Assembly (NCBI RefSeq): GCF_900086655.1
Contig: NZ_LT575476.1
Coordinates: 5,497,931-5,561,930, forward strand
From: Paenibacillus tuaregi
GTDB taxonomy: Bacteria; Bacillota; Bacilli; Paenibacillales; Paenibacillaceae
Direction of reading: 5' to 3'
Length of the DNA stretch: 64,000 nt
The notes beneath the pieces are model-generated. The model did not search any database. It was not told where the DNA came from and saw only the letters and a list, made by a program, of their open reading frames with translations. Below, in pieces: positions 16,483-24,895 of this stretch. The first letter of the stretch is position 1. The number at the start of each line of letters is the position of its first letter. Position numbers and translations under genes: made by a program.

Positions 16483-17259
16483 TTATTTCCCTAACATATT
16501 CATTATTTTAGCATATTCCGTCTTGTCCAGATATTTGGACAGCACCTGCTGAATATCAATCATTTCGGTCTCTGTCAGACCGTCTTCCAGCGAAGCTGTA
16601 ATCGACTGCATCTCTTTTTGCGGAAGCTTGTTCATCAGAATTTGAAAGATTTCCGCCTTGTCCTTGTCTGCCAGTTCCTTCTTCTTTGCCGCCAGATCAT
16701 CCGGTGTAATCACCATCTCATCTTTTGACTCCGAGGAAGAAGACGAAGATTCCCCACCCATTACCGGTACGGCATTCTCTGGAATCCCCTGGCTGGTACC
16801 TTTCGTACCACCATTATCTTCCACACCATCACCAGACTTAGGCCCTTTATCCGGCACTCCTGCCCCGGTGGACTCTTGTCCCAGAGCGGCAGCATTATCG
16901 CCCGTTGATCTTTGCCCTAGGCTCCCTGTCTCCTTATGTTCAGGCCCGCTTAGGCCCTGAGCTTCTCCATGTGTCCCTGTCTGTGTTCCTGCTGGCGTAT
17001 CTGTTTGTGCCTTCGTTTGTTCTTGCTCCTTGGACTCAGCCTTCTCCTTCTTAGCTGTGCTCCCACTACCGCCACCAAGTCCCACTGCACTCTGAAGCAT
17101 GCCCCCAAAGCTTGTAGGCTGCCCCTCCCACTTAATATTTAAGCTTGTTAACAAAGACTGAACATACGCATTAACAACATATCCCGTTGTCAGAATAGTC
17201 ATGGCGCAGACCAATATGGTTCCCAGTGCAATCACAGCAGCTCTTGAGGCCCATTTCAT
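16483..17259 (-). CDS. Hypothetical membrane-anchored protein with a low-complexity linker
   Basis: This 258-residue protein has no family I recognise. It starts with a transmembrane helix (AVIALGTILVCAMTILTTGYVV, residues ~8-29), continues with a ~120-residue linker rich in Gly, Ser, Thr, Glu, Gln and Lys, including a run of six Ser (GESSSSSSESK), and ends in a charged ~80-residue helical domain (DDLAAKKKELADKDKAEIF to the YLDKTEYAKIMNMLGK terminus). The layout suggests a sensor or structural protein whose helical part works outside (or inside) the membrane. Its promoter was not identified. The C-terminal domain resembles helical parts of spore or flagellar proteins only in composition. Confidence 0.7.
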   Translation of the reverse strand: MKWASRAAVIALGTILVCAMTILTTGYVVNAYVQSLLTSLNIKWEGQPTSFGGMLQSAVGLGGGSGSTAKKEKAESKEQEQTKAQTDTPAGTQTGTHGEAQGLSGPEHKETGSLGQRSTGDNAAALGQESTGAGVPDKGPKSGDGVEDNGGTKGTSQGIPENAVPVMGGESSSSSSESKDEMVITPDDLAAKKKELADKDKAEIFQILMNKLPQKEMQSITASLEDGLTETEMIDIQQVLSKYLDKTEYAKIMNMLGK

Positions 17260-17389
17260 CCGTTACTCCTCCTTTTCCCAGCCGCACATTGGCTTACTTA
17301 GGCTTAAGTATTGCCCTTTTAGGCACTTTTTCTACCTAGGATTTGGGAAAAAGTCTAAGAGGAGGACTCTTTGATCCCGCGGCTACAAC

Positions 17390-17416
17390 GGGTTTGGGTT
17401 TGGGTTTGGGTTTGGG
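17390..17416 (+). repeat. (GGGTTT)n tract with five G-runs, G-quadruplex candidate
   Basis: Five GGG runs separated by TTT occupy 17390-17416 on the plus strand, a perfect hexamer repeat like telomeric DNA. This is the textbook pattern for a three-tier G-quadruplex. It lies between the purA terminator and the gene at 16483, i.e. on the non-template strand for neither coding region. The 17260-17502 gap holds no other supported feature except upstream signals for the gene at 16483. Confidence 0.75.
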
Positions 17417-17502
17417 TAACTATCATTGAAATCACTGAGGAATACCAAAGGCCGTAGATATTTCCGGGTCAGCAAACATCAGCACTCCGCGCATGTGGAA
17501 AT

Positions 17503-17546
17503 AAAAAAGCTGTTCCCCGCAGTCCATACCGGACCCGGGAACAGCT
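17503..17546 (-). terminator. Intrinsic terminator of purA
   Basis: On the minus strand AGCTGTTCCC (17546-17537) pairs perfectly with GGGAACAGCT (17517-17508), followed by six T. It lies directly after the purA stop. Confidence 0.9.
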
Positions 17547-17556
17547 CTGTACTTGC

Positions 17557-18843
17557 TTATTCGTAAATTGGAAGCACCTGATTCGTCTGATTCCGGTTGC
17601 GTCCAACGGAGAAAATAGCAATTGGAATGCCCGTCAACTCAGATACACGCTTCACGTAATTCCGTGTTGTCTCAGGAAGATCCTCCAGCGTCTTCGCACC
17701 GGTAATATCTTCGCTCCAGCCTGGAAGCTCTTCATAGACGGCTTCGCACTCCGCCAGCATCTTAAGGCTTGCCGGATAGTGTGTGATTACCTCACCGCGG
17801 TACTTGTACCCGGTGCAGATCTTCACGGTCTCTAGACCTGTAAGCACGTCCAGAGAGTTCAGTGACAACCCTGTCAGACCGCTCACACGGCGGGCATGGC
17901 GCACAACGACACTATCGAACCAGCCCACGCGCCGCGGGCGGCCTGTAACGGTTCCGTACTCATGTCCAGTCTCCCGGATCTGATCGCCGATTTCATCATG
18001 CAGCTCTGTAGGAAATGGGCCATCACCGACACGCGTCGTGTAAGACTTCGCCACACCGATAACCTGTTTGATCTTCGATGGTCCAACGCCTGAGCCAATG
18101 CATACTCCGCCAGCGGACGGGTTGGAAGAAGTAACGAACGGATAGGTCCCCTGGTCAATATCCAGCATAACGCCCTGCGCACCCTCGAACAGAACCTTCT
18201 TATCCTCATCAATTGCATCGTTCAGAACAACAGAAGTATCCGTAACATACGGACGGATGAATTCTGCATACTCCAGATACTGCTTGAGAATCTCCTCCAC
18301 ATTCAGCGGCTCGGCACCATATACCTGCTGAATAATATGGTTCTTCTCCTTGACCAGATGGCGAAGTTTTAATTCGAACTCCTCCGCATCAAGCAGGTCT
18401 GCGATCCGGATTCCGTTTCTGGCCGCCTTGTCCATATAAGCCGGACCAATCCCCTTACGGGTCGTTCCGATCTTGTTCGGCCCCTTGCGGTCCTCTTCCA
18501 GCGCATCCAGCAGCATATGATAAGGCAGAATCACATGTGCGCGGTCGCTGATTCTCAAGTTCTTCGTACTGAAGCCATTGTCATGAATGTATGTGATCTC
18601 CTGAATCAACGCTTCCGGATTGATAACCATTCCATTGCCGATGACACAGATTTTATCTTCATAAAAAACTCCGGATGGAATCAAGCTAAGTTTGTACTTC
18701 TTCCCATCAATCAGTATAGTGTGACCGGCGTTGTTACCGCCTTGATAACGGGCCACCACATCGGCGCTTTCCGCCAGATAATCCGTGATTTTGCCTTTGC
18801 CTTCGTCTCCCCATTGTGTCCCCACAACGACTACTGTTGACAT
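17557..18843 (-). CDS. purA: Adenylosuccinate synthetase
   Basis: PurA makes adenylosuccinate from IMP, aspartate and GTP, the first step committed to AMP. The 428-residue protein has the N-terminal GTQWGDEGKGK phosphate-binding loop (catalytic Asp, Lys), the QGGNNAGHTI segment with the catalytic His, the GTTRKGIGPAYMDKAARNG signature, and the GTVTGRPRRVGWFD nucleotide-binding region. I start at the ATG at 18843, with GGGGG seven bases upstream; the ATG two codons earlier abuts that site. It is a monocistronic unit with a strong terminator and a PurR-type operator and promoter (19000-19075). Confidence 0.96.
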   Translation of the reverse strand: MSTVVVVGTQWGDEGKGKITDYLAESADVVARYQGGNNAGHTILIDGKKYKLSLIPSGVFYEDKICVIGNGMVINPEALIQEITYIHDNGFSTKNLRISDRAHVILPYHMLLDALEEDRKGPNKIGTTRKGIGPAYMDKAARNGIRIADLLDAEEFELKLRHLVKEKNHIIQQVYGAEPLNVEEILKQYLEYAEFIRPYVTDTSVVLNDAIDEDKKVLFEGAQGVMLDIDQGTYPFVTSSNPSAGGVCIGSGVGPSKIKQVIGVAKSYTTRVGDGPFPTELHDEIGDQIRETGHEYGTVTGRPRRVGWFDSVVVRHARRVSGLTGLSLNSLDVLTGLETVKICTGYKYRGEVITHYPASLKMLAECEAVYEELPGWSEDITGAKTLEDLPETTRNYVKRVSELTGIPIAIFSVGRNRNQTNQVLPIYE

Positions 18844-18999
18844 GTACATTCCCCCGCCGGTGCACCCGCACCTTTATTTTCACTCAAAATAACTACCCAT
18901 AAACCTTCAAAGCAAACGGTGCTGCCATTCGCTTAGCTTATGGAACGTCTTGGACATTATACGCATTGCAACCATTTACTGCCCTAAAGCAGCAATATC

Positions 19000-19028
19000 A
19001 GTGTACCAGTCCGCTTTTTTAAAGTCAA
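19000..19028 (-). promoter_or_regulatory. purA promoter
   Basis: On the minus strand TTGACT (19023-19028) and TACACT (19000-19005) are separated by 17 bases. It lies ~157 bases upstream of the purA start codon and three bases downstream of the PurBox pair. Confidence 0.7.
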
Positions 19029-19031
19029 ATC

Positions 19032-19075
19032 AAAAACGAACAATTCCACACCTCTGTGCAGAATTGTTCGGGAAT
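19032..19075. promoter_or_regulatory. PurR operator: inverted PurBox pair
   Basis: AAAAACGAACAATT (19032-19045) and AATTGTTCGGGAAT (19062-19075) form inverted PurBoxes separated by 16 bases. This is the spacing and CGAAC core that PurR needs in Bacillus pur promoters. Placement just upstream of the -35 matches repression by PurR, relieved by PRPP. The dnaB stop lies only ~40 bases away. Confidence 0.75.
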
Positions 19076-19116
19076 ATACAAATTTATAAGGTTAAAAGTT
19101 CAATTGCTCTCTCTAT

Positions 19117-20478
19117 TTATCCTGCAAAAGGATCGGCATGTGCCCGCTCATAATTCGCAAACTTGTTGTAGTTCTTCAAAAAAACCAGCTCGACCGTACC
19201 TACTGGGCCATTACGCTGTTTGGCAATGATAATCTCGATAATATTCTTCTTCTCGGTCTCCTGGTTGTAATAGTCATCGCGGTACAAGAACGCGACAATA
19301 TCGGCATCCTGCTCGATAGAACCGGATTCCCGAAGGTCGGACATCATCGGACGCTTGTCCTGACGCTGCTCCACACCCCGGCTGAGCTGGGAGAGCGCAA
19401 TAACCGGCACTTCAAGCTCACGGGCAATCTGCTTCAGGGTACGGGAGATCTCCGATACCTCCTGCTGACGGTTCTCGCCCGCTTTACCCCGGCCGTGAAT
19501 CAGCTGCAGGTAGTCGATTACAATCATGCCGAGGCCTCTCTCCTTCTTGAGGCGGCGGCACTTGGCACGAATATCGGCCACGGTAACGCCTGGCGTATCA
19601 TCAATATAAATCTCCGCTTCAGACAGGGCCGCAATGCCCATCGTCAGCTTGGACCAATCATCATCGCTCTTGAAGTCCCCTGTCCGCATAACCCCCGCGT
19701 CCAGGTTCGCTTCCGCACAGATCATCCGCTGCACCAGCTGGGCGGCGGACATCTCCAGACTGAAGATCGCTACCGTCTCCTTGCTGCGTACAGCCGCATT
19801 CTGGGCTATATTCAAGGCGAACGCCGTCTTACCTACGGAAGGACGGGCAGCCACAATTATGAGGTCGTTGCGCTGAAATCCGGAGGTCATCTTGTCCAGG
19901 TCCACGAACCCGGACGAGACTCCGGTAGTCGTGCCGCGGTTCTGATGCAGCTCCTCCACCCGCTCGAACACTTCCATAAGCACATCGCGGATGGCAATAA
20001 AGCCGCTGCCCGAGCGCCCGTTGGATATCTCCAGAATCCGGCGCTCCGCATCGCTCAACATGCCGCCCACATCGTCACCGCTTGTATAACCATCGCTGAC
20101 GATCTGGGTGGCTGTGCGGATCAACCTGCGCAGCATCGATTTCTCTTCTATAATCCGGGCATAATAATCCACGTTGGCCGCTGTCGGCACAGCATGGGCT
20201 AATCTGGCCAAATGGCTGACCCCGCCGACCTCCTCCAGCTCGCCTTTATCCTGAAGCCTTGAGGTCAGGGTAATCAGATCAATCGGCTCGCCAGCCTCCC
20301 CAAGCTCAATCATGGCTTCATAGATCATTTGATGAGACTTATCGTAGAAGTCCTCGGTACGCACCCGTTCCATCGCGGTAATTAACGCTTCGGACTGCAG
20401 CAGAATGGCACCGAGAACCGCCTGCTCTGCTTCCAGGTTCTGAGGAGGAATTCGGTCGATAAATAACTCTGCGCCCAT
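19117..20478 (-). CDS. dnaB: Replicative DNA helicase (DnaB family; DnaC in Bacillus)
   Basis: This hexameric helicase unwinds DNA ahead of the replisome. The 453-residue protein has the N-terminal DnaB domain (PPQNLEAEQAVLGAILL), a linker and the RecA-like C-terminal domain with Walker A (ARPSVGKTAFALN), Walker B (MIVIDYLQLIHG), and the DLRESGSIEQDADIVAFLYRD arginine-finger region. No intein is present at the Walker A site, where some helicases carry one. GGAGGAATAAG precedes the ATG, which follows the rplI stop by one base. It closes a transcript running yybS-gdpP-rplI-dnaB. Bacillus subtilis calls this gene dnaC. Confidence 0.96.
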   Translation of the reverse strand: MGAELFIDRIPPQNLEAEQAVLGAILLQSEALITAMERVRTEDFYDKSHQMIYEAMIELGEAGEPIDLITLTSRLQDKGELEEVGGVSHLARLAHAVPTAANVDYYARIIEEKSMLRRLIRTATQIVSDGYTSGDDVGGMLSDAERRILEISNGRSGSGFIAIRDVLMEVFERVEELHQNRGTTTGVSSGFVDLDKMTSGFQRNDLIIVAARPSVGKTAFALNIAQNAAVRSKETVAIFSLEMSAAQLVQRMICAEANLDAGVMRTGDFKSDDDWSKLTMGIAALSEAEIYIDDTPGVTVADIRAKCRRLKKERGLGMIVIDYLQLIHGRGKAGENRQQEVSEISRTLKQIARELEVPVIALSQLSRGVEQRQDKRPMMSDLRESGSIEQDADIVAFLYRDDYYNQETEKKNIIEIIIAKQRNGPVGTVELVFLKNYNKFANYERAHADPFAG

Positions 20479-20479
20479 C

Positions 20480-20923
20480 TTATTCCTCCGTCACTTGGAC
20501 CTTGAGCGTTGTTTTTACTTCTGGATGAAGCTTAACTGTTACCTGGGTAACCCCCAACGTACGGATCGGGTCATTCAGTTCAATTTTGCGCTTGTCAATC
20601 TTGATACCAAGCCCCTGAAGACCTTCCGCAATCTGCTTGCTGGTGATGGCCCCAAACAGACGGCCGCCTTCCCCCGATTTTGCTTTCAGACCTACAGTCA
20701 GCTCCTCCAGCTTCTTGCCAAGCTGGATCGCCTCTTCCTTCTCCTGCTGCTTGCGTCTAAGCTCTGCAGCCGATTGGTTCTCCAGCGTCTTCATATTGCC
20801 TTGGGTCGCCGGCTTAACCAGACCCTTAGGCAGCAGGAAGTTCTGCGCGTATCCCTCAGAAACCTCTTTAACCTGCCCCTTTTTGCCTTGTCCTTTAACG
20901 TCCTGCAAGAAAATTACTTTCAT
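20480..20923 (-). CDS. rplI: 50S ribosomal protein L9
   Basis: L9 binds 23S rRNA and helps keep the reading frame. The 147-residue protein has the N-terminal domain (MKVIFLQDVKGQGKKGQVKE, with VSEGYAQNFLLPKGLVKPAT), the long connecting helix rich in Glu, Lys and Gln, and the C-terminal RNA-binding domain (GGRLFGAITSKQIAEGL). Its ATG overlaps the gdpP stop by four bases and is followed one base later by dnaB, the usual Bacillales arrangement yybS-yybT-rplI-dnaC. Confidence 0.97.
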   Translation of the reverse strand: MKVIFLQDVKGQGKKGQVKEVSEGYAQNFLLPKGLVKPATQGNMKTLENQSAAELRRKQQEKEEAIQLGKKLEELTVGLKAKSGEGGRLFGAITSKQIAEGLQGLGIKIDKRKIELNDPIRTLGVTQVTVKLHPEVKTTLKVQVTEE

Positions 20924-22902
20924 TCGAATAACCCCTCTTTCTTCTCAATTTCATCAAGCACTTCGAGCAGCCGTTTCTCCGCTTCCGCCTGCGAACAGTC
21001 CAGCTGGGCTGCCGCATTGGTCAGATGCCCTCCGCCGCCCAGCCGCTCCATGACCACCTGCACGTTCATCGTGCCCAGCGATCTCGCACTGATGCCGATC
21101 TTCCCGTCCGGCCGCTCACTGATCACGAACGAGGCCAGAACATTGGTCATGTTAAGCAGAGTATCGGCCACTTGGGCAATCAGCAGCTGCGGAATTTTAC
21201 GGTTCGGTTCCGTTACCGCCAAAGCGATATGCCCATGAAGCATGCGGGCATGTTTAATAATCTCGGCCTTCTCGATATATTCTTGAAGGTCTTCTTTCAG
21301 AATCCGCTGCACCATAACGGTATCCGCCCCGCTCCGGCGGAGGAAGCCCGCCGCTTCGAACGTCCGCGATCCCGTATGCAGCGCAAAATGCTTCGTATCC
21401 ACAGTAATCCCGGCCAATAGGGCCGTGGCCTCCAGTGGACTCAGCTCCACTTTCTCGTGAATGTACTGAAGCAGCTCGGTGACCAGCTCACATGCCGAGG
21501 AGGCATACGGCTCCAGGTATACCAGAACCGCATCATTAATAAACTCCTCACCGCGCCGGTGATGGTCAACAATCACAACCCGGCGTGCGGCTTCCACCAG
21601 CCGCGGCTCCATCGTCATCGAAGCCTTATGTGTATCCACAATCACAAGCAGCGTATTCTCCGTCACCATGGCCATCGCCTGCTCAGGAGAAATAAATCTT
21701 TTCCTAAGCGGTTCGTCCTTCTCAATTCGCTCCATAATTCGCTCGACCGCTGGATTCACGCCTTCTAAGACAATGTGGGCTTCCACACGGTACATATCCG
21801 CGGCTTTCAGCACCCCGATAGAGGCTCCAATTACATCAAGATCAGGCACCCTGTGGCCCATAATCATCACTCGGTCGCTTTCCTGCATCAAATCACGCAG
21901 GGCATGGGCAATCACCCGTGCACGCACGCGGGTCCGCTTCTCAACTGCTGTCGTCTTGCCTCCGTAGAAGCTCAGCCGCTGTCCGGACTTCACAGCTGCC
22001 TGGTCTCCACCACGACCCAGAGCCATATCCAGACTCGATTGTGCCAGCTCGCCAAGCTCACTGATGCTCTCCGTACCAAAGGCGAGTCCTATGCTGAGGG
22101 TAATCGGCACCTTAAGCTCGGCTGTCATCTCCCGCACCTCATCCAGGATGACGAACCGGCTCTGCTCAAGCTCCTTCAGCGACAGATGGTTGAACATCAT
22201 CAGGTATCTCTCGGAGGACAGCCGCCGCAGATACACTCTGTACTGCTTCGCCCACGCCGTTAAAGCGGCAGCTACACGCGCAATAAGGGCCGCCCTCTGC
22301 TGGTCGTCCATCCCTTGGGAGGCCTCATCCAGATTGTCGAGCATAATAATACCCAGAGCGAGCCGCTCGTCTTCATACTTCTCCCTCAGAACGGCAAGCT
22401 CGGTCATATCATGAACATAGATCAGGCGTTCGTCAGCCTGAATCGTCAACTCGTAATAGCGGCCATTGACCACAACTTCCACCGTCGAACGGTTGTGCTC
22501 CCCTTCCCGCTTGTCACGGCTCAGCTGAGGGAGGGGCGGCAGAAGCTCCTGCAGGCTAACCCCGACCACACTCCCGCGGCCGAACATGCCCTTCACGAAG
22601 CGGTTATGCCACTCTACCGTCTTATCCTCGGCGTACAACAGGACGCCGAATGGCAGCCTGCTGATGGCCTCCCCTTCCACCCTTTTGATGCGGAAGGTAA
22701 GCTCCGTAATATATTGAACCATGTCCTTCCGGAATCTTCGCTCCGCTTGAAGCATGATGTAGGCTAACGCACATACCAGGCACAGACCTACCAGACCCAG
22801 AATCCAATTGTAATAGGATACGAAAATGACAAGCAGCAGCATGAGCATGAACGCCCACACGGTCTGATAGCCGTACCAGCGCTTTTGCAATAAATTTGGC
22901 AT
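20920..22902 (-). CDS. gdpP: GdpP (YybT) cyclic-di-AMP phosphodiesterase
   Basis: GdpP hydrolyses the second messenger c-di-AMP, which controls potassium balance and cell-wall stress resistance. The 660-residue protein has two N-terminal transmembrane helices (residues ~12-50), a PAS-like domain, a degenerate GGDEF domain (no GGDEF motif; ATPase-like in relatives), and a C-terminal DHH/DHHA1 domain with GHRVPDLDVIGA, VIVDHHRRGEEF and GGGGHLTNAAAQL. It lies 11 bases after yybS and overlaps rplI by four. All DHH metal-binding residues appear present. Confidence 0.95.
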   Translation of the reverse strand: MPNLLQKRWYGYQTVWAFMLMLLLVIFVSYYNWILGLVGLCLVCALAYIMLQAERRFRKDMVQYITELTFRIKRVEGEAISRLPFGVLLYAEDKTVEWHNRFVKGMFGRGSVVGVSLQELLPPLPQLSRDKREGEHNRSTVEVVVNGRYYELTIQADERLIYVHDMTELAVLREKYEDERLALGIIMLDNLDEASQGMDDQQRAALIARVAAALTAWAKQYRVYLRRLSSERYLMMFNHLSLKELEQSRFVILDEVREMTAELKVPITLSIGLAFGTESISELGELAQSSLDMALGRGGDQAAVKSGQRLSFYGGKTTAVEKRTRVRARVIAHALRDLMQESDRVMIMGHRVPDLDVIGASIGVLKAADMYRVEAHIVLEGVNPAVERIMERIEKDEPLRKRFISPEQAMAMVTENTLLVIVDTHKASMTMEPRLVEAARRVVIVDHHRRGEEFINDAVLVYLEPYASSACELVTELLQYIHEKVELSPLEATALLAGITVDTKHFALHTGSRTFEAAGFLRRSGADTVMVQRILKEDLQEYIEKAEIIKHARMLHGHIALAVTEPNRKIPQLLIAQVADTLLNMTNVLASFVISERPDGKIGISARSLGTMNVQVVMERLGGGGHLTNAAAQLDCSQAEAEKRLLEVLDEIEKKEGLFE

Positions 22903-22913
22903 GCCTTCTCACC

Positions 22914-23849
22914 CTATCGTCTTGATCTAGTAATCATGTCCCGCAGCGGAAAAGCAATGTCAAACACACCAATAAGCCATAAAGGGCGAACGAACACAAG
23001 TGCGATGGTCAGCAGGATAGGTATGGCCAAGTTCCATTTTCTCTGATAGGCCAGAAAGAAGAAGAAACCTGCTGTTTGGATAATGAAGCCGAATTGAAGC
23101 AGCGGCATCAGGTTAAGCAGTACGGTTCCAAGGAATCCCTGACGAGCCGCCTCGCCCGCAAACATCTGCACGATCAGACCAATAATATAATACCAGACCA
23201 GGGAACGAGGCAGTCTCCAGTCCCGCAGCGGCTTCATCTTCGGTGTAATCTGCCCCATACTGCTGAGCGTCGGCCGCGTCACCGCATGGGTCACAATCGC
23301 AATAGCAAGCGAGGTGACCGTCATGGTGAAAGGAATCATCCGCACCGTGAGACTGGACAGCTGACGCGTCATTTCTTCCGTCCAAGCCAGGCCTGGCGCA
23401 AGACCACTGCCGGCCATGTCCCTGAACGGTGAGGCGGTAGAGTTGATCACATCCTCAATTGTTTGTACGAGATTGAAGTCGAAGAACAGTGTGCTGATCA
23501 GCAGCAGCAGAATGAACTCCAGCAGGATCGTTCCCGCCCCAAATAATACGGTCCGCAGCGCGGACGCTCTTTTTTTATACAGATGTCCCATAACCACAGA
23601 AGGAACCAGGAAATAGAGCGGGATCAAGATAAATAGAGAGTTAGACAATACTGAATTAAATACTAAAAATAAGAGAACTAATACAGGCACAATGTGCACA
23701 ATAAATGATGTTTTGGATAAGGTTGAGTAGAGCACTACGCCTGGCACCAGAAGGAACAAAGCCGTGATCACAGTCAACGGCGTTATCAGAGATAGCAGGA
23801 GTAGGAAATAGACCACGCTCCAGGCAACGGATGTCCAGTGAAATTTCAA
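22914..23849 (-). CDS. yybS: YybS-like DUF2232 membrane protein
   Basis: A 311-residue very hydrophobic protein with about eight predicted transmembrane helices (runs such as SVVYFLLLLSLITPLTVITA and ILLEFILLLLISTLFF). It belongs to the DUF2232/YybS family that is encoded upstream of gdpP in Bacillales; some members resemble energy-coupling-factor S components, but the role here is unknown. The start is a TTG at 23849 with GAGGTG upstream. The gene sits six bases after the stop of the small gene at 23856. Confidence 0.85.
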   Translation of the reverse strand: MKFHWTSVAWSVVYFLLLLSLITPLTVITALFLLVPGVVLYSTLSKTSFIVHIVPVLVLLFLVFNSVLSNSLFILIPLYFLVPSVVMGHLYKKRASALRTVLFGAGTILLEFILLLLISTLFFDFNLVQTIEDVINSTASPFRDMAGSGLAPGLAWTEEMTRQLSSLTVRMIPFTMTVTSLAIAIVTHAVTRPTLSSMGQITPKMKPLRDWRLPRSLVWYYIIGLIVQMFAGEAARQGFLGTVLLNLMPLLQFGFIIQTAGFFFFLAYQRKWNLAIPILLTIALVFVRPLWLIGVFDIAFPLRDMITRSRR

Positions 23850-23855
23850 ATAGGT

Positions 23856-24158
23856 TCACCTCTTACGCATATGTTCTTCCAATGCAGAAATGTCTTGATA
23901 CCAATCCTCAAGCTGATGGCCTTCCTGCTTGTGCTTCTTCAGCTTCTCCATAATATTCTCATCCAAGTCACGATATGAGATGCCCAGTCTTCTGCCTAAT
24001 ATATACCCGCTCACAATCAGACTGGCGAGACTGTCGGTAATCCGGGTCGTGCTGCCCTCCCACAGAGCTTTGAACAGACGGGATACATGATCGACGACTT
24101 CCGTTTTCAGCCACTCAATGACCTTCGCCCGTTTGGCTACATCCATTTCTTTATGCAT
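23856..24158 (-). CDS. MazG-like family protein (YybS-adjacent)
   Basis: A ~100-residue mostly helical protein (VIEWLKTEVVDHVSRLFKAL, then SLIVSGYILGRRLGISYRDLD). This is the pattern of the small MazG-like family (PF12643 type) found beside yybS. True MazG enzymes hydrolyse nucleoside triphosphates with an EExxE-ExxD motif set, which I do not see complete here, so activity is doubtful. I start at the ATG at 24158: a longer frame begins inside the extended -10 element at 24202-24210, so it cannot be the true start. Its start is the least certain in this operon, since the best Shine-Dalgarno lies rather far (13-19 bases) upstream. Confidence 0.7.
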   Translation of the reverse strand: MHKEMDVAKRAKVIEWLKTEVVDHVSRLFKALWEGSTTRITDSLASLIVSGYILGRRLGISYRDLDENIMEKLKKHKQEGHQLEDWYQDISALEEHMRKR

Positions 24159-24201
24159 AGTAGACCAATCACTCTCTCTCCTAGAAAAAGCTTTATTCTC
24201 C

Positions 24202-24210
24202 ATTATAGCA
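24202..24210 (-). promoter_or_regulatory. Extended -10 promoter for the MazG-like/yybS/gdpP/rplI/dnaB unit
   Basis: TGCTATAAT on the minus strand is a perfect extended -10. It overlaps the first codon of the longer open frame, which is why a downstream start was chosen. The -35 is weak. Confidence 0.55.
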
Positions 24211-24266
24211 TAAAACCCGGTGGCCAGCCCAAGGCCGGTATGTGACTGACAGGATGCTCCCGTGCC

Positions 24267-24695
24267 CTATTGTCTGGGCGCTGCTTCACCACGGGATACA
24301 AATTTCTCACAGTATTCGATGATTTGGCTGCGGCGGACGATGCCGATGAACCGGTTCATGTCATCCACAACTGGAACAAAGTTCTGGACCTTGGCCAAAT
24401 TAATCAGGTCCTCCATATCTTCGTCAATCGAGACTGGCTTGATATCCAGTCTAAGCGGGATATCCTTCAGCAAGTATTTCGAAGCGTTCTCAAAAGTCAC
24501 CTTACCTTGAGAATTCTTCATGTACCACAACAGATCTCCTTCCGTAATTGTGCCAACATAAACCCCGTGTCTATCAATAATCGGGACAGCCGTATAACGA
24601 TGGTACTCCATGCGTTCCAGCGTTTGTCTTAGTGTGGAATCCAGAGTAACCGTTGCGACCTCACTTTTCGGCAGCAGGAAAAACGCGATATTCAT
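24267..24695 (-). CDS. CBS-domain pair protein
   Basis: A 142-residue protein made of two CBS domains: residues ~15-62 (LRQTLERMEYHRYTAVPIID to GTITEGDLLWYM) and ~78-130 (LDIKPVSIDEDMEDLINLA to FIGIVRRSQIIEY). CBS pairs bind adenine nucleotides. In Bacillus a stand-alone CBS protein (YkuL/DarB/CbpB) binds c-di-AMP. This protein lies close to gdpP, which degrades c-di-AMP, so a nucleotide-sensing role is attractive but unproven. AGGAGG lies 11 bases before the ATG. It is about 60 bases upstream of the promoter of the next unit. Confidence 0.82.
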   Translation of the reverse strand: MNIAFFLLPKSEVATVTLDSTLRQTLERMEYHRYTAVPIIDRHGVYVGTITEGDLLWYMKNSQGKVTFENASKYLLKDIPLRLDIKPVSIDEDMEDLINLAKVQNFVPVVDDMNRFIGIVRRSQIIEYCEKFVSRGEAAPRQ

Positions 24696-24788
24696 TGAAC
24701 AATAAGCCTCCTCTATCCTTTCTTAAAGGTCAAGAAAGTATAAGCCCCCATGGACCGTATGGACCCCTGCCCGTTTTCTCACAGGGCG

Positions 24789-24821
24789 AAAAAATCGGCA
24801 GCCGGTACCCCGGACTGCCGA
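24789..24821 (-). terminator. Intrinsic terminator of the LCP gene
   Basis: On the minus strand TCGGCAG (24821-24815) pairs with CTGCCGA (24801-24795), with an additional CCGG/CCGG stem inside, followed by six T (24794-24789). It lies ~75 bases past the LCP stop. Confidence 0.85.
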
Positions 24822-24895
24822 ACAGACATCTCCTCCATACAAAAAGCAGATGTACCCATCCAGTTTCTGTATATATTATGGCATCTCTAGGACGC

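Noticed and set aside
19138..20202. 354-codon plus-strand frame opposite dnaB
   Set aside because: It is the antisense shadow of a fully conserved helicase gene.
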